Position numbers and translations under genes: made by a program. Positions 22,621 through 35,900 of a stretch of 53,816 nucleotides of DNA are shown one piece after another; within the stretch, counting starts at the first letter, position 1; the number at the start of each line of letters is the position of its first letter. The stretch is from assembly GCF_000485595.1 (NCBI RefSeq), contig NW_014577238.1, positions 318,890-372,705 of the forward strand, given 5' to 3'. Source of the stretch: Priapulus caudatus (Eukaryota; Priapulida; Priapulimorpha; Priapulimorphida; Priapulidae). Under the pieces are notes generated by a model. It was not told where the DNA came from and did not search any database. It was given only the letters and a program-made list of their open reading frames with translations.

Positions 22621-25600
22621 GAGTCTATTGATAGACGCCTGCATATATATAGTATCTGTATATTATACACTCCTGATTTTATCTGTTTATTTCTAAATGT
22701 TAGTTAATATAATAAGTAGGTATTTCAGCGATTCTTGTAATCTCCCAATTCCTGTTTTCCTATCCTTTCCTAGAATCAGAAATGTAAGTTTTTGTATTTT
22801 TTGATATTTTTAATAAAGATTCCGATTCTGTGATGTGGCCTGAAATTGCCTCTAAGGACACTGAAAATTCCAAAACGTCTCCATGTCGAGCACCCTCGCC
22901 TACGCAAGGACATGCCAGGTGTCCTTCGGGGTGCCATTCGCCCCCCATTCGTCTTATTATTTTCCTATTTTTTGGACAAATACCATTTTCATCTCTGTAG
23001 AATGCACCCGTGTTGTCCTTGTCGCTGTGGTCGGTATGGTGGATAGTGACAAGTATTTTAACATACAATATACGATACCATAACATAATTTATAAGACGT
23101 TCTTGTACAAATGTTTTTGCTAGAAATTTTCCATTGCTGCATGTACACAGGATATGATCATGAGAAGAATTATTTAAGTGGTACTTGGCTAGATGTTGAG
23201 GAGGATGAAGAGGGTCAGTAGTGGGTCAGCTTCTTGGAACGGTGTCTGGTTCCTGCCTCGTATATAACCGGTTTCCCTTTAGCACAATGAATCTCTTTGA
23301 AGTCGCGGTTTCTACCTATACGTTTTATCCGTGGAATTGCTAATCATTTATGGCAGTGCTTTTCAAATCTTTTTGTTGTGAACCGAAATTTAATCTTTTC
23401 CTAGCCAGAGGTCCCAAAAATACTAGTACATCAAACACTGTTAAAAAATGTATTAGGAAAAAATACATATATATATTTTTTTTTTTTATATAGATAAGCA
23501 TTTATTAGAAATGATGTGAAGAGTTTGAAGGAGCAATTAGAGATATTGGTGACAAGCTTAACAATGTAAAATAATAGAGCAATAGAAATAGACGTAAAAT
23601 AATAATTACTTTTGAAAACATAAAACATTTAAAACAACTATAATTCATAGAAATTTTCTTTCATTTTCGGGAGCAAACTTGTGTTCACATTTCTCGGGAA
23701 CACTCCCATGTCTCTCATCTGGGTCATGATGACCTTGGGGTTTCGGACCTACTGGTTTATGGGATGTTACACCACAGGCGGGGCGGCGTTAGAATGCTAT
23801 CCTCTCCAGTGCACATGGATAGAGTTTCTACGAAGGTGATAATTCTAGCGTCTGGAGGCTCAAATTCTCGACTGAGCTTCCATATGTCTTTGCTGAGTTA
23901 CTCACCGAGGTACAAGCATGTAGACTGCTGGCACTTGTCCAAAACATTTTAACTCGCCCCGAATACGTTGCAGTTGGCAAGTGAATGAGCAGAACTCGCA
24001 AACACGTTAGTTTTACTCACGGTTGAAAAATCCGACACAAGACCACGTGAAAGAATCTCAGTCATCAAACCTTGATAACAATTAAGTCCTCCCCCCATGA
24101 GAAATAATTCGTGCCTCCCCTTGCTGCTACCTTTACATAAGATGAAGAGTTGACCAACGTCATCAATCAATAATTTCTCCATTCTTTCCATGTGCGTTTA
24201 CATCATCAATCTTTGGTTCAGCATCGGACATGTAATCGGTCTAGTCTCGTGAATTAAGCAGTGAAACAGCAGATATATGGTACACATCTCTGTTGCAGCA
24301 ATCTCATGTATGTGTCTTTTGTGTGTGTTTAGAAAATGGCATATTGCTGCAGCTTCATGTCGTGGGAGTGAACAACTTAACCAGTCCATGACTATATAGT
24401 ATTAGAAGAGTCTAGTGAGAGGGGGAGTTTGGAGTTCAGTGATAGGCAGAGAATAAAGAGCGGCTGTCCGTCCCATACCATTAATTATAAACTAAAATAT
24501 ACTATTAAACCTGCGATTCGAATTTGTCACGAATAACTCGTTTCTCTCTACCGCTATCAATCTTAATTACACTTTGCGTATACGTGCTGTCTACCCATGA
24601 GTCGTTGAAAGTGAACCACAAACTATGCTATTCGTTTATGGGGTGTCAAGCCACAGACATGCATTCCCTCTTTAGAATACCATCAGCTCCAGTGAACATT
24701 TGCATCTCTATAGCTACCATAACCTTTACAGCACTACATGGTCCTGAGAAAAAGTCCAAAATTTATATGGAGATTAATATGCTGGGTAAATGTGTGTACG
24801 TTACTTGAAACGGGGGTGGAATCATACATTTACTGCCCTGCATATTGCAGGAGCAGTTGAGTAGACATAATATCAGGAGTGTATCAATATTGATACACTC
24901 CTGATAATATGTTCATTATGTTCAATATTTTTCTTACAAAATCAAAATCAGAATCAGGTTAAAAACATTCGGATAACTGTTTGTTAAGCAGGCAAAAGTG
25001 TAGAACGCATGTCGCTTCTTGTTGACGTTATATCCAACAATAGAAACTTCTTCCCAACCTCGTGAACAGTTGTGAAAGCGGCAGAACTGAAATAAACCTC
25101 ACTATTATTGCTAGACTTCTACACAAAAACTCTCACTGCGCTCTACCATTTTGGCAAAACTCCAGGCTACTCGACTTATTCTTAATATATTCCGTCTTGT
25201 AGTAATCTTGTTGGAGTAAGCTGTATGTTGGGGCATGTCCTCCTTTTGGTCAATCACCATTGCAATAATTACTACTATAGACTACTTATACATACATACA
25301 TACATACATACATGTTTACGTCTGTGCGTGCGTGCTTGTGTCCGTGCCTGTGTGTGTTTGTGTTTGTGTGTGTGTGCGTGTGCGTGCGTGCTTGTGTCCG
25401 TGCCTGTGTGTGTTTGTGTTTGTGTGTGTGTGCGTGTGCGTGCGTGCTTGTGTCCGTGCCTGTGTGTGTTTGTGTTTGTGTGTGTGTACGTGTGCGTGCG
25501 TGCTTGTGTCCGTGCCTGTGTGTGTGTGTGCATGTGTGTGCATGTGTGTGTGTCTGTGTGTTTGTGTGTGTTTTTGTGTGTGTGTACGCGCGTGCATGCG

Positions 25601-26418
25601 TGCGTGCGTGTGCGTGTGCATTTCTGTGTGTGTATTTGTTAGTTGATGGTTCATTTCATCGTGCTGCTACGTTGCAGGCGTCGGCTACGGCACGGTAGCC
25701 GTAACAAGCATCCTGTGCATCTACTATAACGTGATCATAGCGTGGACGCTTTACTACCTGGCGTCGTCCTTCGCGACCGAGGTGCCGTGGAAAGGCTGCC
25801 TCAACCCGTGGAACACAGCAGCGTGCGGCAAGCGCTCGCAGCTCGTCAACTCTACGCTCGACACACTACAGAACTACACGACGAACATTACTCTGGTTAA
25901 AGCGAAAACCTCGACCGAAGAGTTCTGGGAGTAAGTGCGCGTGCTAGCTGCGCGCGTCAAACGCGTGTGATCGTGTTATCTGGAGTGTCTAATATTCTGC
26001 TTCTTAAACTATTTCAGTATCATTCGCCCTCGAGTCTTTATCACAAAATTTCATTCACCCGCGACTAAATTTCCTTATGTTTTATGGTAAGTTTCATTCG
26101 CCCCAAAATAATTTCATTTACCCTTGGGTGCGTGAATCATTCACCAGTTTAAGAAGCACTGGGAGATTATATTAGAGTACATTGAGATAATGTAGATCTA
26201 TATTATGGCACTCCTGGTGTTACGTATGCATATTTTTCCAGGGATTGTGTTGTAATTTGCAGGAATACGTGCGTAGGGCCATGAACCCAAGCCCCCGAGT
26301 TCATCTGAGTCTCACAACCAGCATAAAAATAAATGCTTACGATAAACGAATAAGGAGGCGGTGCTTTTTTTAGGTGGTGGGGGGTGTAATTGACTCCTAC
26401 AGCCAGCAGCTTGTGGCA

Positions 26419-26451
<33 letters not shown>

Positions 26452-26696
26452 ATCTACTGCTGCTACTGCTACTGCTGCTGCTGCTGCTGGTGGTGGTGCT
26501 GCTGCTTACTGGTGCTGCTGCTGCTGGTGCTACCGCTACTGTTGCTGCTACTGCTGCTGCTATCGCTGCTGCTACCGCTGCTACCGCTGCTGCTGCTGCT
26601 GCTACTGCTGCTACTACTGCTGCTGCTGCTGCTACTGCTGCTCTACCTGCTGCTGCTGCTGCTGCTACTCTGCTGCTGCTGCTGCTGCTCTGCTAC

Positions 26697-26744
<48 letters not shown>

Positions 26745-26940
26745 GGTTCCAACTGCTACGGCTGCTTAACGTATACGATCTATATNNNNNNNNNNNNNNN
26801 NNNNNNNNNNNNNNNNNNNNNNNNNNNNNNNNNNNNNNNNNNNNNNNNNNNNNNNNNNNNNNNNNNNNNNNNNNNNNNNNNNNNNNNNNNNNNNNNNNNN
26901 NNNNNNNNNNNNNNNNNNNCTGCTCCTGCTGCTCCTGCTG

Positions 26941-26988
<48 letters not shown>

Positions 26989-29900
26989 CTACTACTGTTG
27001 TTGCTGCTGCTGCCTGCTTGTATTTATTAGATTTGATGTGTTGATGTGTGCCTGATTAGATGTGTGATCGATGTTCGCAGGCGGAGAGTACTGGAGCTTT
27101 CCGACGGCATAACGGAGCCGAATGGAATGCGCTGGCAGCTAGTCATAGCGCTCATCGTTGCATGGCTTCTTGTTTTTGCCTGCGTCTGCAAGGGTGTCAA
27201 GTCCTCCGGCAAGGTACGTGCGGTTGCGGGCTGCGGTACTTCGACACGTTGCACGGTGGCTGGGGGTTGGACCTAGTAGGAATAGAAGTGGATATTACTA
27301 AATTTTAGTACTACCTAGGCGAAGCACGGGTGTATGCACATTAATGTATATCTTTTTGACATTATTTTGGTAAAAATTGTGGCGTAAAAATTCACTTCTA
27401 GCAGGATTATTAATTTGCAAACATGTAGAAATAGGTAGGCTAAACTTTCTAAGTAAATACTACAGTGATGATTCTACAATCAGTTCATATCTTTATTTAC
27501 CTAATAATGCGATCATTGTGTGCATTGAATCTGATTCATTTTAAAAGCTGAGTTGGGGTTTAATGACATTTTGTTAAATGTACAAATAATGTATAGACTA
27601 TGACACTAGGATTAATTAGAGTGCATTAATCATGCAGGGCTATAAGACAGTCGTGTGTGTGCTGTGGTTCTCTGCCTATATTTAAAAAACAAGTGAAATT
27701 CAGTAAATCACTCAAATAGGGGGATTTCCGAGCAGAGCCATCAGTATTGATTGAATTATCTTTAATCATGTTTATGCCAGCTTTGCACCTTTGCTAAAAC
27801 TGAAAGTAATGCATTTTTAATGAATGACACAGATCTATGTTTGGGAAGATAAAAGGTTTTAATATGATGAGTTATAGCCCAGCTGAGTAAGAGACTATGA
27901 ACAGGGTCTGAACTAAAAGGTGGGTTTGAGATCAGTTAGCGGGAAGGCAAGCACGGTGATCAGTAAAATATGCAACTAGAGTGGAAGGGTATATAGCTAG
28001 GATAAACTGGGTAACTTAGGTAAACTTAGTTTACTGTAAGGTGACAAATAGAGGAATACCTAGCATGTAACAGTATTGGGTTGCAGCTTTTTCTCAGACC
28101 AACTGCCATTAATAGGAACATTAGATGCATGCTCATAAGAATAACACTACACTATTTTTCACCAATTTTTTCACCTTTATTTATGCCAAATAAACTCAGT
28201 ATTTTATGTCAATGAAAAATAATTAAATAATTTTTTTAATGCATTATTATGTGAGGTGCGATTGCCTTTGATGCCTTTTGCACTGATCATTTAGATTTCC
28301 CTTAAATTGATATTTTTTCATACTTCAGATAAGATGCTTATAATAATAATTATGTTATATATATGTATATATACAGGGTGCGAAATTAATGGGAGTCCGG
28401 AGTCAAATACTTTCTGATTTACTGTCGGACTCCCTGATTTGACATATGCAGGAGTCCGTGGGACTTCCTGAAAATTCTGCGATACTGACTAGTTCGTTCC
28501 GGAGCACGGCTTCGCGGAATTACCGTATTTTTCAGCTAATGTCCCAAGAAAATTTGGCAGACGTGCAACTGCATGAATCTTAAAAATAAGCACATGCGTT
28601 ATTGTTAATATCTTTAATTTTGAACCTCAGACTGCGGACTCCCTCATTTTGCTGCGGACTCCCTCTTTTTGAGGGTAGGGTTGGACTCCTGCATGTTCAA
28701 AAGTTAATTTCAACCCCTGTATATATAATATGTTCATGTTTATGTGTAACTGCCCTTTATATATTACTGAACTTGTGACTTCTAAAATATTGAATCTGTT
28801 ATCATCAAAATTATTCAAATAATTGTATCAAGATACAGTATTATTAGCTCTTGATTATATGCACCCGGCGTGAAATGTAGGAACATAAACATGAAAGCAC
28901 AACTAATGCCAACACAAAACGCTGGTCAAATTCAGGTTAGCATTTAAACCGTGTGTTAGTAGGCCTTAATTAGATATCGTCATCTTGCATCAGGGCAATA
29001 GAGGCATGAATCTTGATAACTTGGATTCAATCGTCTCAGTGACATAAGGGTCATATAGCAGTGTTTTCTGACTATAGCAGCATAGTTAGGATTGTAATCG
29101 TGTGTAATTTGTGGTGGCAGCACCAGTGTAAATTTGAACATCGGATAAGCACACTCTCTGCATCTCTCATGTTTAGTTATCGATTTTAACCAATAATGAA
29201 GAAAAATTAAGGTTACATTCACAAGTTCATGTAAAGCTAAATCTCCACCACTAAATAACAGTAAGTTGTTGCTACTAAATAAGCACTTAAAATTATCTTT
29301 GCCTAGATTGTCTAGTTTCTAAAATGCACAGTTATTTTAATTCACCCCTTTTGCCATCTAGAGAGTTGGCCGAATTATGAATGAAATCTCGTGCGGCATA
29401 TCAGGGAGTTTTTATAACAAAGATTTATGAATTTAATATATATTAGTAAGGTAGGGTACCCCTTTTGCCTACTCATTTCTGTCCTTCACTGTTAACATAT
29501 ATGAAGGCACTAGCTTTAGAATGTTTTAGCTTTAGGCATACTGATTATAGCCTTATTGCTTTATAACATCATTCTCCCTCCCTTCCACTAAAGCACAGAT
29601 CTAGTCGCTACATGGGTTTCAATCTGAGAAGCAATGCTTTGAGTATACCCTTGGTGATTTATTGATTAAGCTGAATGAGGGAAGATAACCAGATTCCGAG
29701 AGAGAGATTTTTATTCTATAAATTTCACAAATTAATGACGTTATGGGGGGAATATATGTATTATGTATATGTATTGTAATGCATTTTAAAAACATATTCT
29801 GTTAGAAGTTGTTCATATTGGTGCGGTGTGGTGTGGTGTGGTGTGGTGAGGATTTACGCGTGTTTGTACAAGTCTCGCATTCAAAGTGTAACGAACTACA

Positions 29901-32900
29901 TGAGCATTTTTCTTCTATACATGCAGCTTGGGTTGCACCGAGGGGCAGCACAGGTTTGCCATTCAGTAAACGGGAGCTTAGACTGCAGGTTGGCCAGCTT
30001 GAATTACAGGTGAATCTCCGAGGCATCGTGATGATGAGCTCCTTGCAACACTAGTGTGTTGCAGGGTTGATAGAACTGGTGGCCTTAGGATGATGATGAT
30101 GATGATGATGGTGTAGATCCCCTTCCCCCCGTGCATTGATAACCTTCAACACTGTCGACCTGCTTTGTCCACTTGATTTTTTCCCCGGTTTCATATTCAC
30201 GTACCTCGTGTTTCTAGTAGGTTTGCTCAACACCCAATGGCCTTCGTTATTCTTCGTTCCTTCCTTGATGGTAGTTAAGACAAGGTTGTGTAGACACTGC
30301 CGCTCGGTGTATCATGTTATGTCACTTTGCTAAGTTGTATATATGCCGCTAGCCGTTGTGTAAATGTTATGTGCAGTGATGAGCATAATTACTAGATGTG
30401 GCTGATGGGAGATACCCTGTGCTTGCCTATGATAGGTCGTCTACTTCACTGCAACGTTTCCCTACGTGATTCTCTTCGTGCTGCTAGTAAGAGGAGCGAC
30501 ATTACCCGGTGCGAAACTAGGCATCTATTTTTACCTGAAGCCTGATTGGAACCAACTAAAGACATTTAAGGTCAGTGTTTGCTTGATTGGAGGGAGGTAT
30601 AGTTAGCCTAGACGAACATATACATTTTCATTTTTAGTAGTTCATGTACATGACGAGCGATTTTTGTTTCCGTATTTCTTCCATCTTCCGTTCTCTGTTT
30701 TTATAGGTAAGATAATGTGATTTCGATTTTACGATATAATAGCCTATTGAATATAAATAGCATAAATATAATAGCATGTATACCGGTGATAATTATGTTG
30801 ATTAAAGGAGATCCATATTATTCTCTCTGTCTGTAAGGATTTAGTATGACATTGTGCTTGGTTCTGTCTGTAGGTGTGGGGAGAAGCATGCATTCAGATC
30901 TTCTACTCATTAGGACCGGGATGGGGTGGTCTCATAACGATGGCTTCCTACAATCGATTTCGCAACAACTGCTTAAGGTGCATCTCTTATTAATTTATTT
31001 GTGCCGTTGTAAAATATATTGAGTAGGAACTGTTAAACCGACCTATTTATCAAGTGGTATAAAATTTTCATCCTTATTCTCAAATGAAAACAGTTTAGGT
31101 TCACTATATTGTTGTTATTTTTTTGCCTTTTCGCAATGCGGAGCTAGAGAAACTACTGAGAGTCTTTCCCCTTAGCAACAGTTGAAACTAGAGCTATGTT
31201 ATATTTGTTAAGGTGTTGTCATGGTTACAGGGATGCGCTACTTTTATCGGTCATCAACAGTGGAACGAGCATATTTGTTAACGCGTTGTCGTGGTTACAG
31301 GGATGCGTTACTTGTACCAGTCATCAACAGTGGAATGAGCATATTTGTTAACGTGTTGTCATGGTTACAGGGATGCGTTACTTGTACCGATCATCAACAG
31401 TGGAACGAGCATATTCGCTGGATTTGCTGTTTTCTCGGTTATCGGTTTCATGGCTACCGAGGCCGGTGTCCCCGTCAAGGATGTTGTCACGTCAGGTTAG
31501 AACTCAATTCTCATGTGTATACAGGGTTTAATGCATCATAGGTGGCGTGTCCACAGTCATTAACAACCTGACATGTTCTGCCACGAAAATGTTAGACTGG
31601 TTCCTGGTCGTTTTTATGCAGGAACAACTTTAGCCGCTCCACCTTCTGTAAGAGGCTGGGCTCTGATTGGTTGAAATTATGTCGAAGTAGATAAAGGGTA
31701 CATTTATTAACTCAGCAATTTTCCTCAGTGCTGTGATCACGGCAGTGGCTCCATTAAATAAAGGATTAATGTATTTGAGGTAAGATTAACAACCTCATGT
31801 ATATGTGAGTAGCATTTACAGATGAAGCCTGTTACAGAAACAAACAAAAAACATTTGTCTTGGCCCTATGCTTCATGAAAAGACAACAAGGGAAAAGAAA
31901 ATGCATTAAATCAAGGCTTCATACTGATTTATCAAGATGCCCTCAGGATTTATTGGATGTTCTACAAAAACTTTGCATTATTTTTAGGTCCAGGTCTGGC
32001 GTTTGTAGTTTACCCTGAAGCCATATCGCAGATGCCGGTTTCGCCCCTTTGGGCCATCCTCTTCTTTTTCATGCTGCTTACACTGGGAATGGATAGTCAG
32101 GTATGAATATATATATATATGTATGTATACATAGAGTTGATGTCCCCCAGGGTACTATCGGAGGGTACCCTGGGTACGGTTCGATATATCGGAACGTACC
32201 CTGGTAACCATCTGATATGGTTAGGATTAGGGTTAGGGAGTAGGCATAGGCGACTCCCTAGACTTGTTAGTGGAGTAGGCGAGGTGCGGTCCGGCATATT
32301 AGATAGTACCAGGGTACGTTCCGATATATCGAACCGTACCCAGGGTACCCTCCGATAGTACCCTGGGGGACATAGACCCTCTCAGCTATAGTGACGCTAC
32401 CTTAATATGAGATTCAATGCAATTTATGTAATTCTTGAGGCACTGAACTTTCAACCCACTTACGTGAATATTAATAAAATCACTATACTCTGAACGAAAA
32501 TTCACTGTTATATATTTCACAGCTATTACAGTCTGTTCTGGCAGTCGACCTTCCCAGCTCACGCGCTTAGCTCTGATAATCATTGTGCCCACTAGTATAT
32601 GCAGGGTGCGTAATTAATGAGAGTCCGGAGTCAAATATTCCCTGATTTACTGTCGGACTCCCCGATTTGACATATGCAGGAGTCCGTGTGACTCCCTGAA
32701 AATACTGCTATACTAACTATATAGTTCGTTTCAGAGCATGGCCTCACGGAATTACCGTATTTTTTCAGCAAATTTCCAAAGAAAATTTGGCAGACGTGCA
32801 TCGCATGAATCTTAAAAATAAGCACGTGTTATTGTTATGTTTTAGTTTTGAACTTCAGACTTCGGACTCCCTCATTTTGCTGCAGACTCCCTCTTTTTGA

Positions 32901-35900
32901 GGGCAGGGAGTCCGATGGACTTCCTTGTTCAAAAGTTAATTTCTACACCTGTATATGGTAACGTGTGAGTTACATACAGTGTGGTCTTTCCATGGCAGAA
33001 TGCATCTTGATTGTCAGCTACCGCGTCAATTCCGTGTTTCAGTTCGTGATGTTGGAGACGGTGGTAACGGCTATCTGGGATGAACTTTCACACGTTACGA
33101 GGAAGTATAAAAACTCGAAGCTCTACATCACTGCCGCCTGCTCTATCGTTATGTTCATCCTTGGGCTGCCAATGATGACCAGGGTAAGCATCTTGCAGTG
33201 CAGTTACTATAATGCACTTGTTGTTGATTAAAGCGACAAAAATGTGCAGTTAGCTGTTTCTGGTGTGTGCATATATGTCAGTGGGCCCTAATTCAGTCAA
33301 AGTTGTTATAGGTGCAGTAAACATTGGTTATTGAATAATATCTTATCTGCTCTTTTAGCGAATGCTAGAATAACTGACACCATGTGTTGTTTAGAATTGT
33401 ACTTAATCTTACCACCAAATTTGTTTCGGTTTGTCAATTTTTACTAGACATTAGCCAGACTTCTTAATGTTGTTTATCAACAGCCTAACTTAAAAGTCCA
33501 TATATGAGTTTACACACTGTGTCACATAACAATAATAGTAAGAAGTTTAGTGATAATATGTGTGTCCTGTATGTTGTAACCATAAAAATAATATATTAGT
33601 TAGACTCTATATATCTATCTAGTGTCTCTATATATTTCTATGGTTTTAACGGGAGTGACAAGCTCAGCATATGTGCTGTCCAGAATGCGTGTGAAAATGC
33701 TCAGCGCAGCAACTTAATTCTGTTACACATGTTACACCCCCTTTTGGCAGTCGCGATTCAAAGTGTAAACAGTTGCTGATAAATGCAGATGATTTTCAAT
33801 TGAGCTCTTGAGTAACCAGCAGTGAAATTGGATCATCTAATGTCAATTACTGTACAATTACTACAACAACTGGTGCCTAGCAGTGTTGACACACTCCCTA
33901 TATACACTTCTTTGGGCTACTTTACATATCTGTTTCATTCTACTTAAAGAAACTGATTACTATATATACGTGTTGCATTATTTGATGATAACAGCTAGTA
34001 AAGGATCGTGTATCTCTAGGGAGGTGCCTATGTGTTTATATTGCTGGACTGGTATGCAGCTGGCTACTCCGTGATGGTGATCTCACTATGTGAAGTGATC
34101 GTCATTGGATGGATATTTGGTACGTACATTTACAATGTCTAAATGTGATATCATTTGAACTTACCTCAACCAATGCAGTTAGATTAGGGTCGTAAAATTC
34201 TACTGGCATCCATGTGGATCCTTTAATAAAGTGCGTATACTTTAAAATGGCATAACTATATGTATGTTGCTGTGATTATAACTAGTTTTCCGTTCCGTAG
34301 TGCTAAATAAAGGTGCAGTATATTTAGGGTTACGAGAGATGGAAATTGCTAGAATGGTAGGTTCTAGATGAGTTCAGTCACACTGAACTGACATAATTAC
34401 ATCTACGTATCACTGACTGTCTATGTATAATAATAATATACAACTAATGTTGTATGTTATACATATGAGTAATGTGTATGTGTTAGTGCCAAGAATTAAT
34501 ATTCGCCAATATTGAGTGAACAACACACCGCAACGGACCACAAGCCGGATGACGAAGACGCAAGTTTAATGACGTCACACAATACATGTACACAATACAC
34601 ATGAAGCTGATAGGCGATAACACAATACACTGGCGATTGTTAATTTCTAAATGAAGAGATAGATTTGGTTAGATATTAATATAGATTTTCTACTTCACTT
34701 CAGGACCATTCAGGTTACTAAAAGACATAAAAATGATGCTGAACTTTGAGGTTCCATGCAAGTGGCTTTGGTGGGTTCTATGGGCTGTGTTTGTTCCAGC
34801 AATTTTAGTGGTATGTAATAAAGGTGTTGCTTTCATCGAAGGCATTTATTGCATGCATAAGAACCACGAAGTATATCATATACACCCAATTGCTTCCATG
34901 AACGATAAATGATATTTGGGAGGGGGGGTTAAATAAATAAAGGTTATAAAGGTTATCAAAACTGTATAATGTTACTGCCAAAGCATATTAAAATAATCAT
35001 AATTTCATTTTAAGAGACCTATTAATTTCCATTTCAGATCGATTCCATTTTCCTGTAAATACTCAGTTGGATTCTCTGTCGCATCAAGTTTGATATCAGG
35101 TGTATGCTTTCATCGCTGATGAATTGATTTTCCCCATTTCTTTCCAGTTCATACTCATCATAACTGGCTTGTACCAGACGAACGTAGAGTACGCTGGTTA
35201 CAAATACCCGCGATGGTCTATCATCGTTGGCTGGATGGTGGGAATGCTATCCATCATTCCTATACCCCTGTACGCCGTCTACTATCTGCTCTCACGACCT
35301 GGAACGTTCTTCCAGGTAAAACTCCCAATCCTGCAATAGTCTTCTCGTTATTTACTCGTGTATAAGTCGCACTTTTTTGTACACAACTTCAATAAAAAAA
35401 TCAGGGGTGCGACTTATACACGAGGCTAGGATATCCATACCAATGTTTGTACAAACTTGTCAAGGCAAATTATGGGGTGTGACTTATACACGAGTAAATA
35501 CGGTAGATAATATTAATTTAAAACTTAATATTATATAATATTATATAAGTAATGGAGTGTTATTATCAAGTTATTTTTATTACTTAATTATGCTTTATAT
35601 TTTTATATTTATATATAGTCATCTCATTATTTGACCACAAGATGATGGTAACCCTTTGTACATAGTTTTTCCTAGTAATTGTTAAATTAGTTGTGATAAA
35701 TAGTGTAGCAATGAAAAATGATGCGAGTACTATAGTCATGCTATTTTATTATTTTATTATTTTACTAGTTTATTAAATTATAATAATCATTTGCTCTTGG
35801 TTGATTGTGAACACACACACACTTATGCATAATTCTCCACGTTAAACGAGCAGTTTTGAGTCTCGGTGACGCAGTCTTGCTAAATGAATGCTATACAGTA

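Noticed and set aside
26390-27055. Long ORFs of poly-Ala, poly-Cys or poly-Leu
   Set aside because: They are translations of the CTG array and run through N; no splice or domain context.
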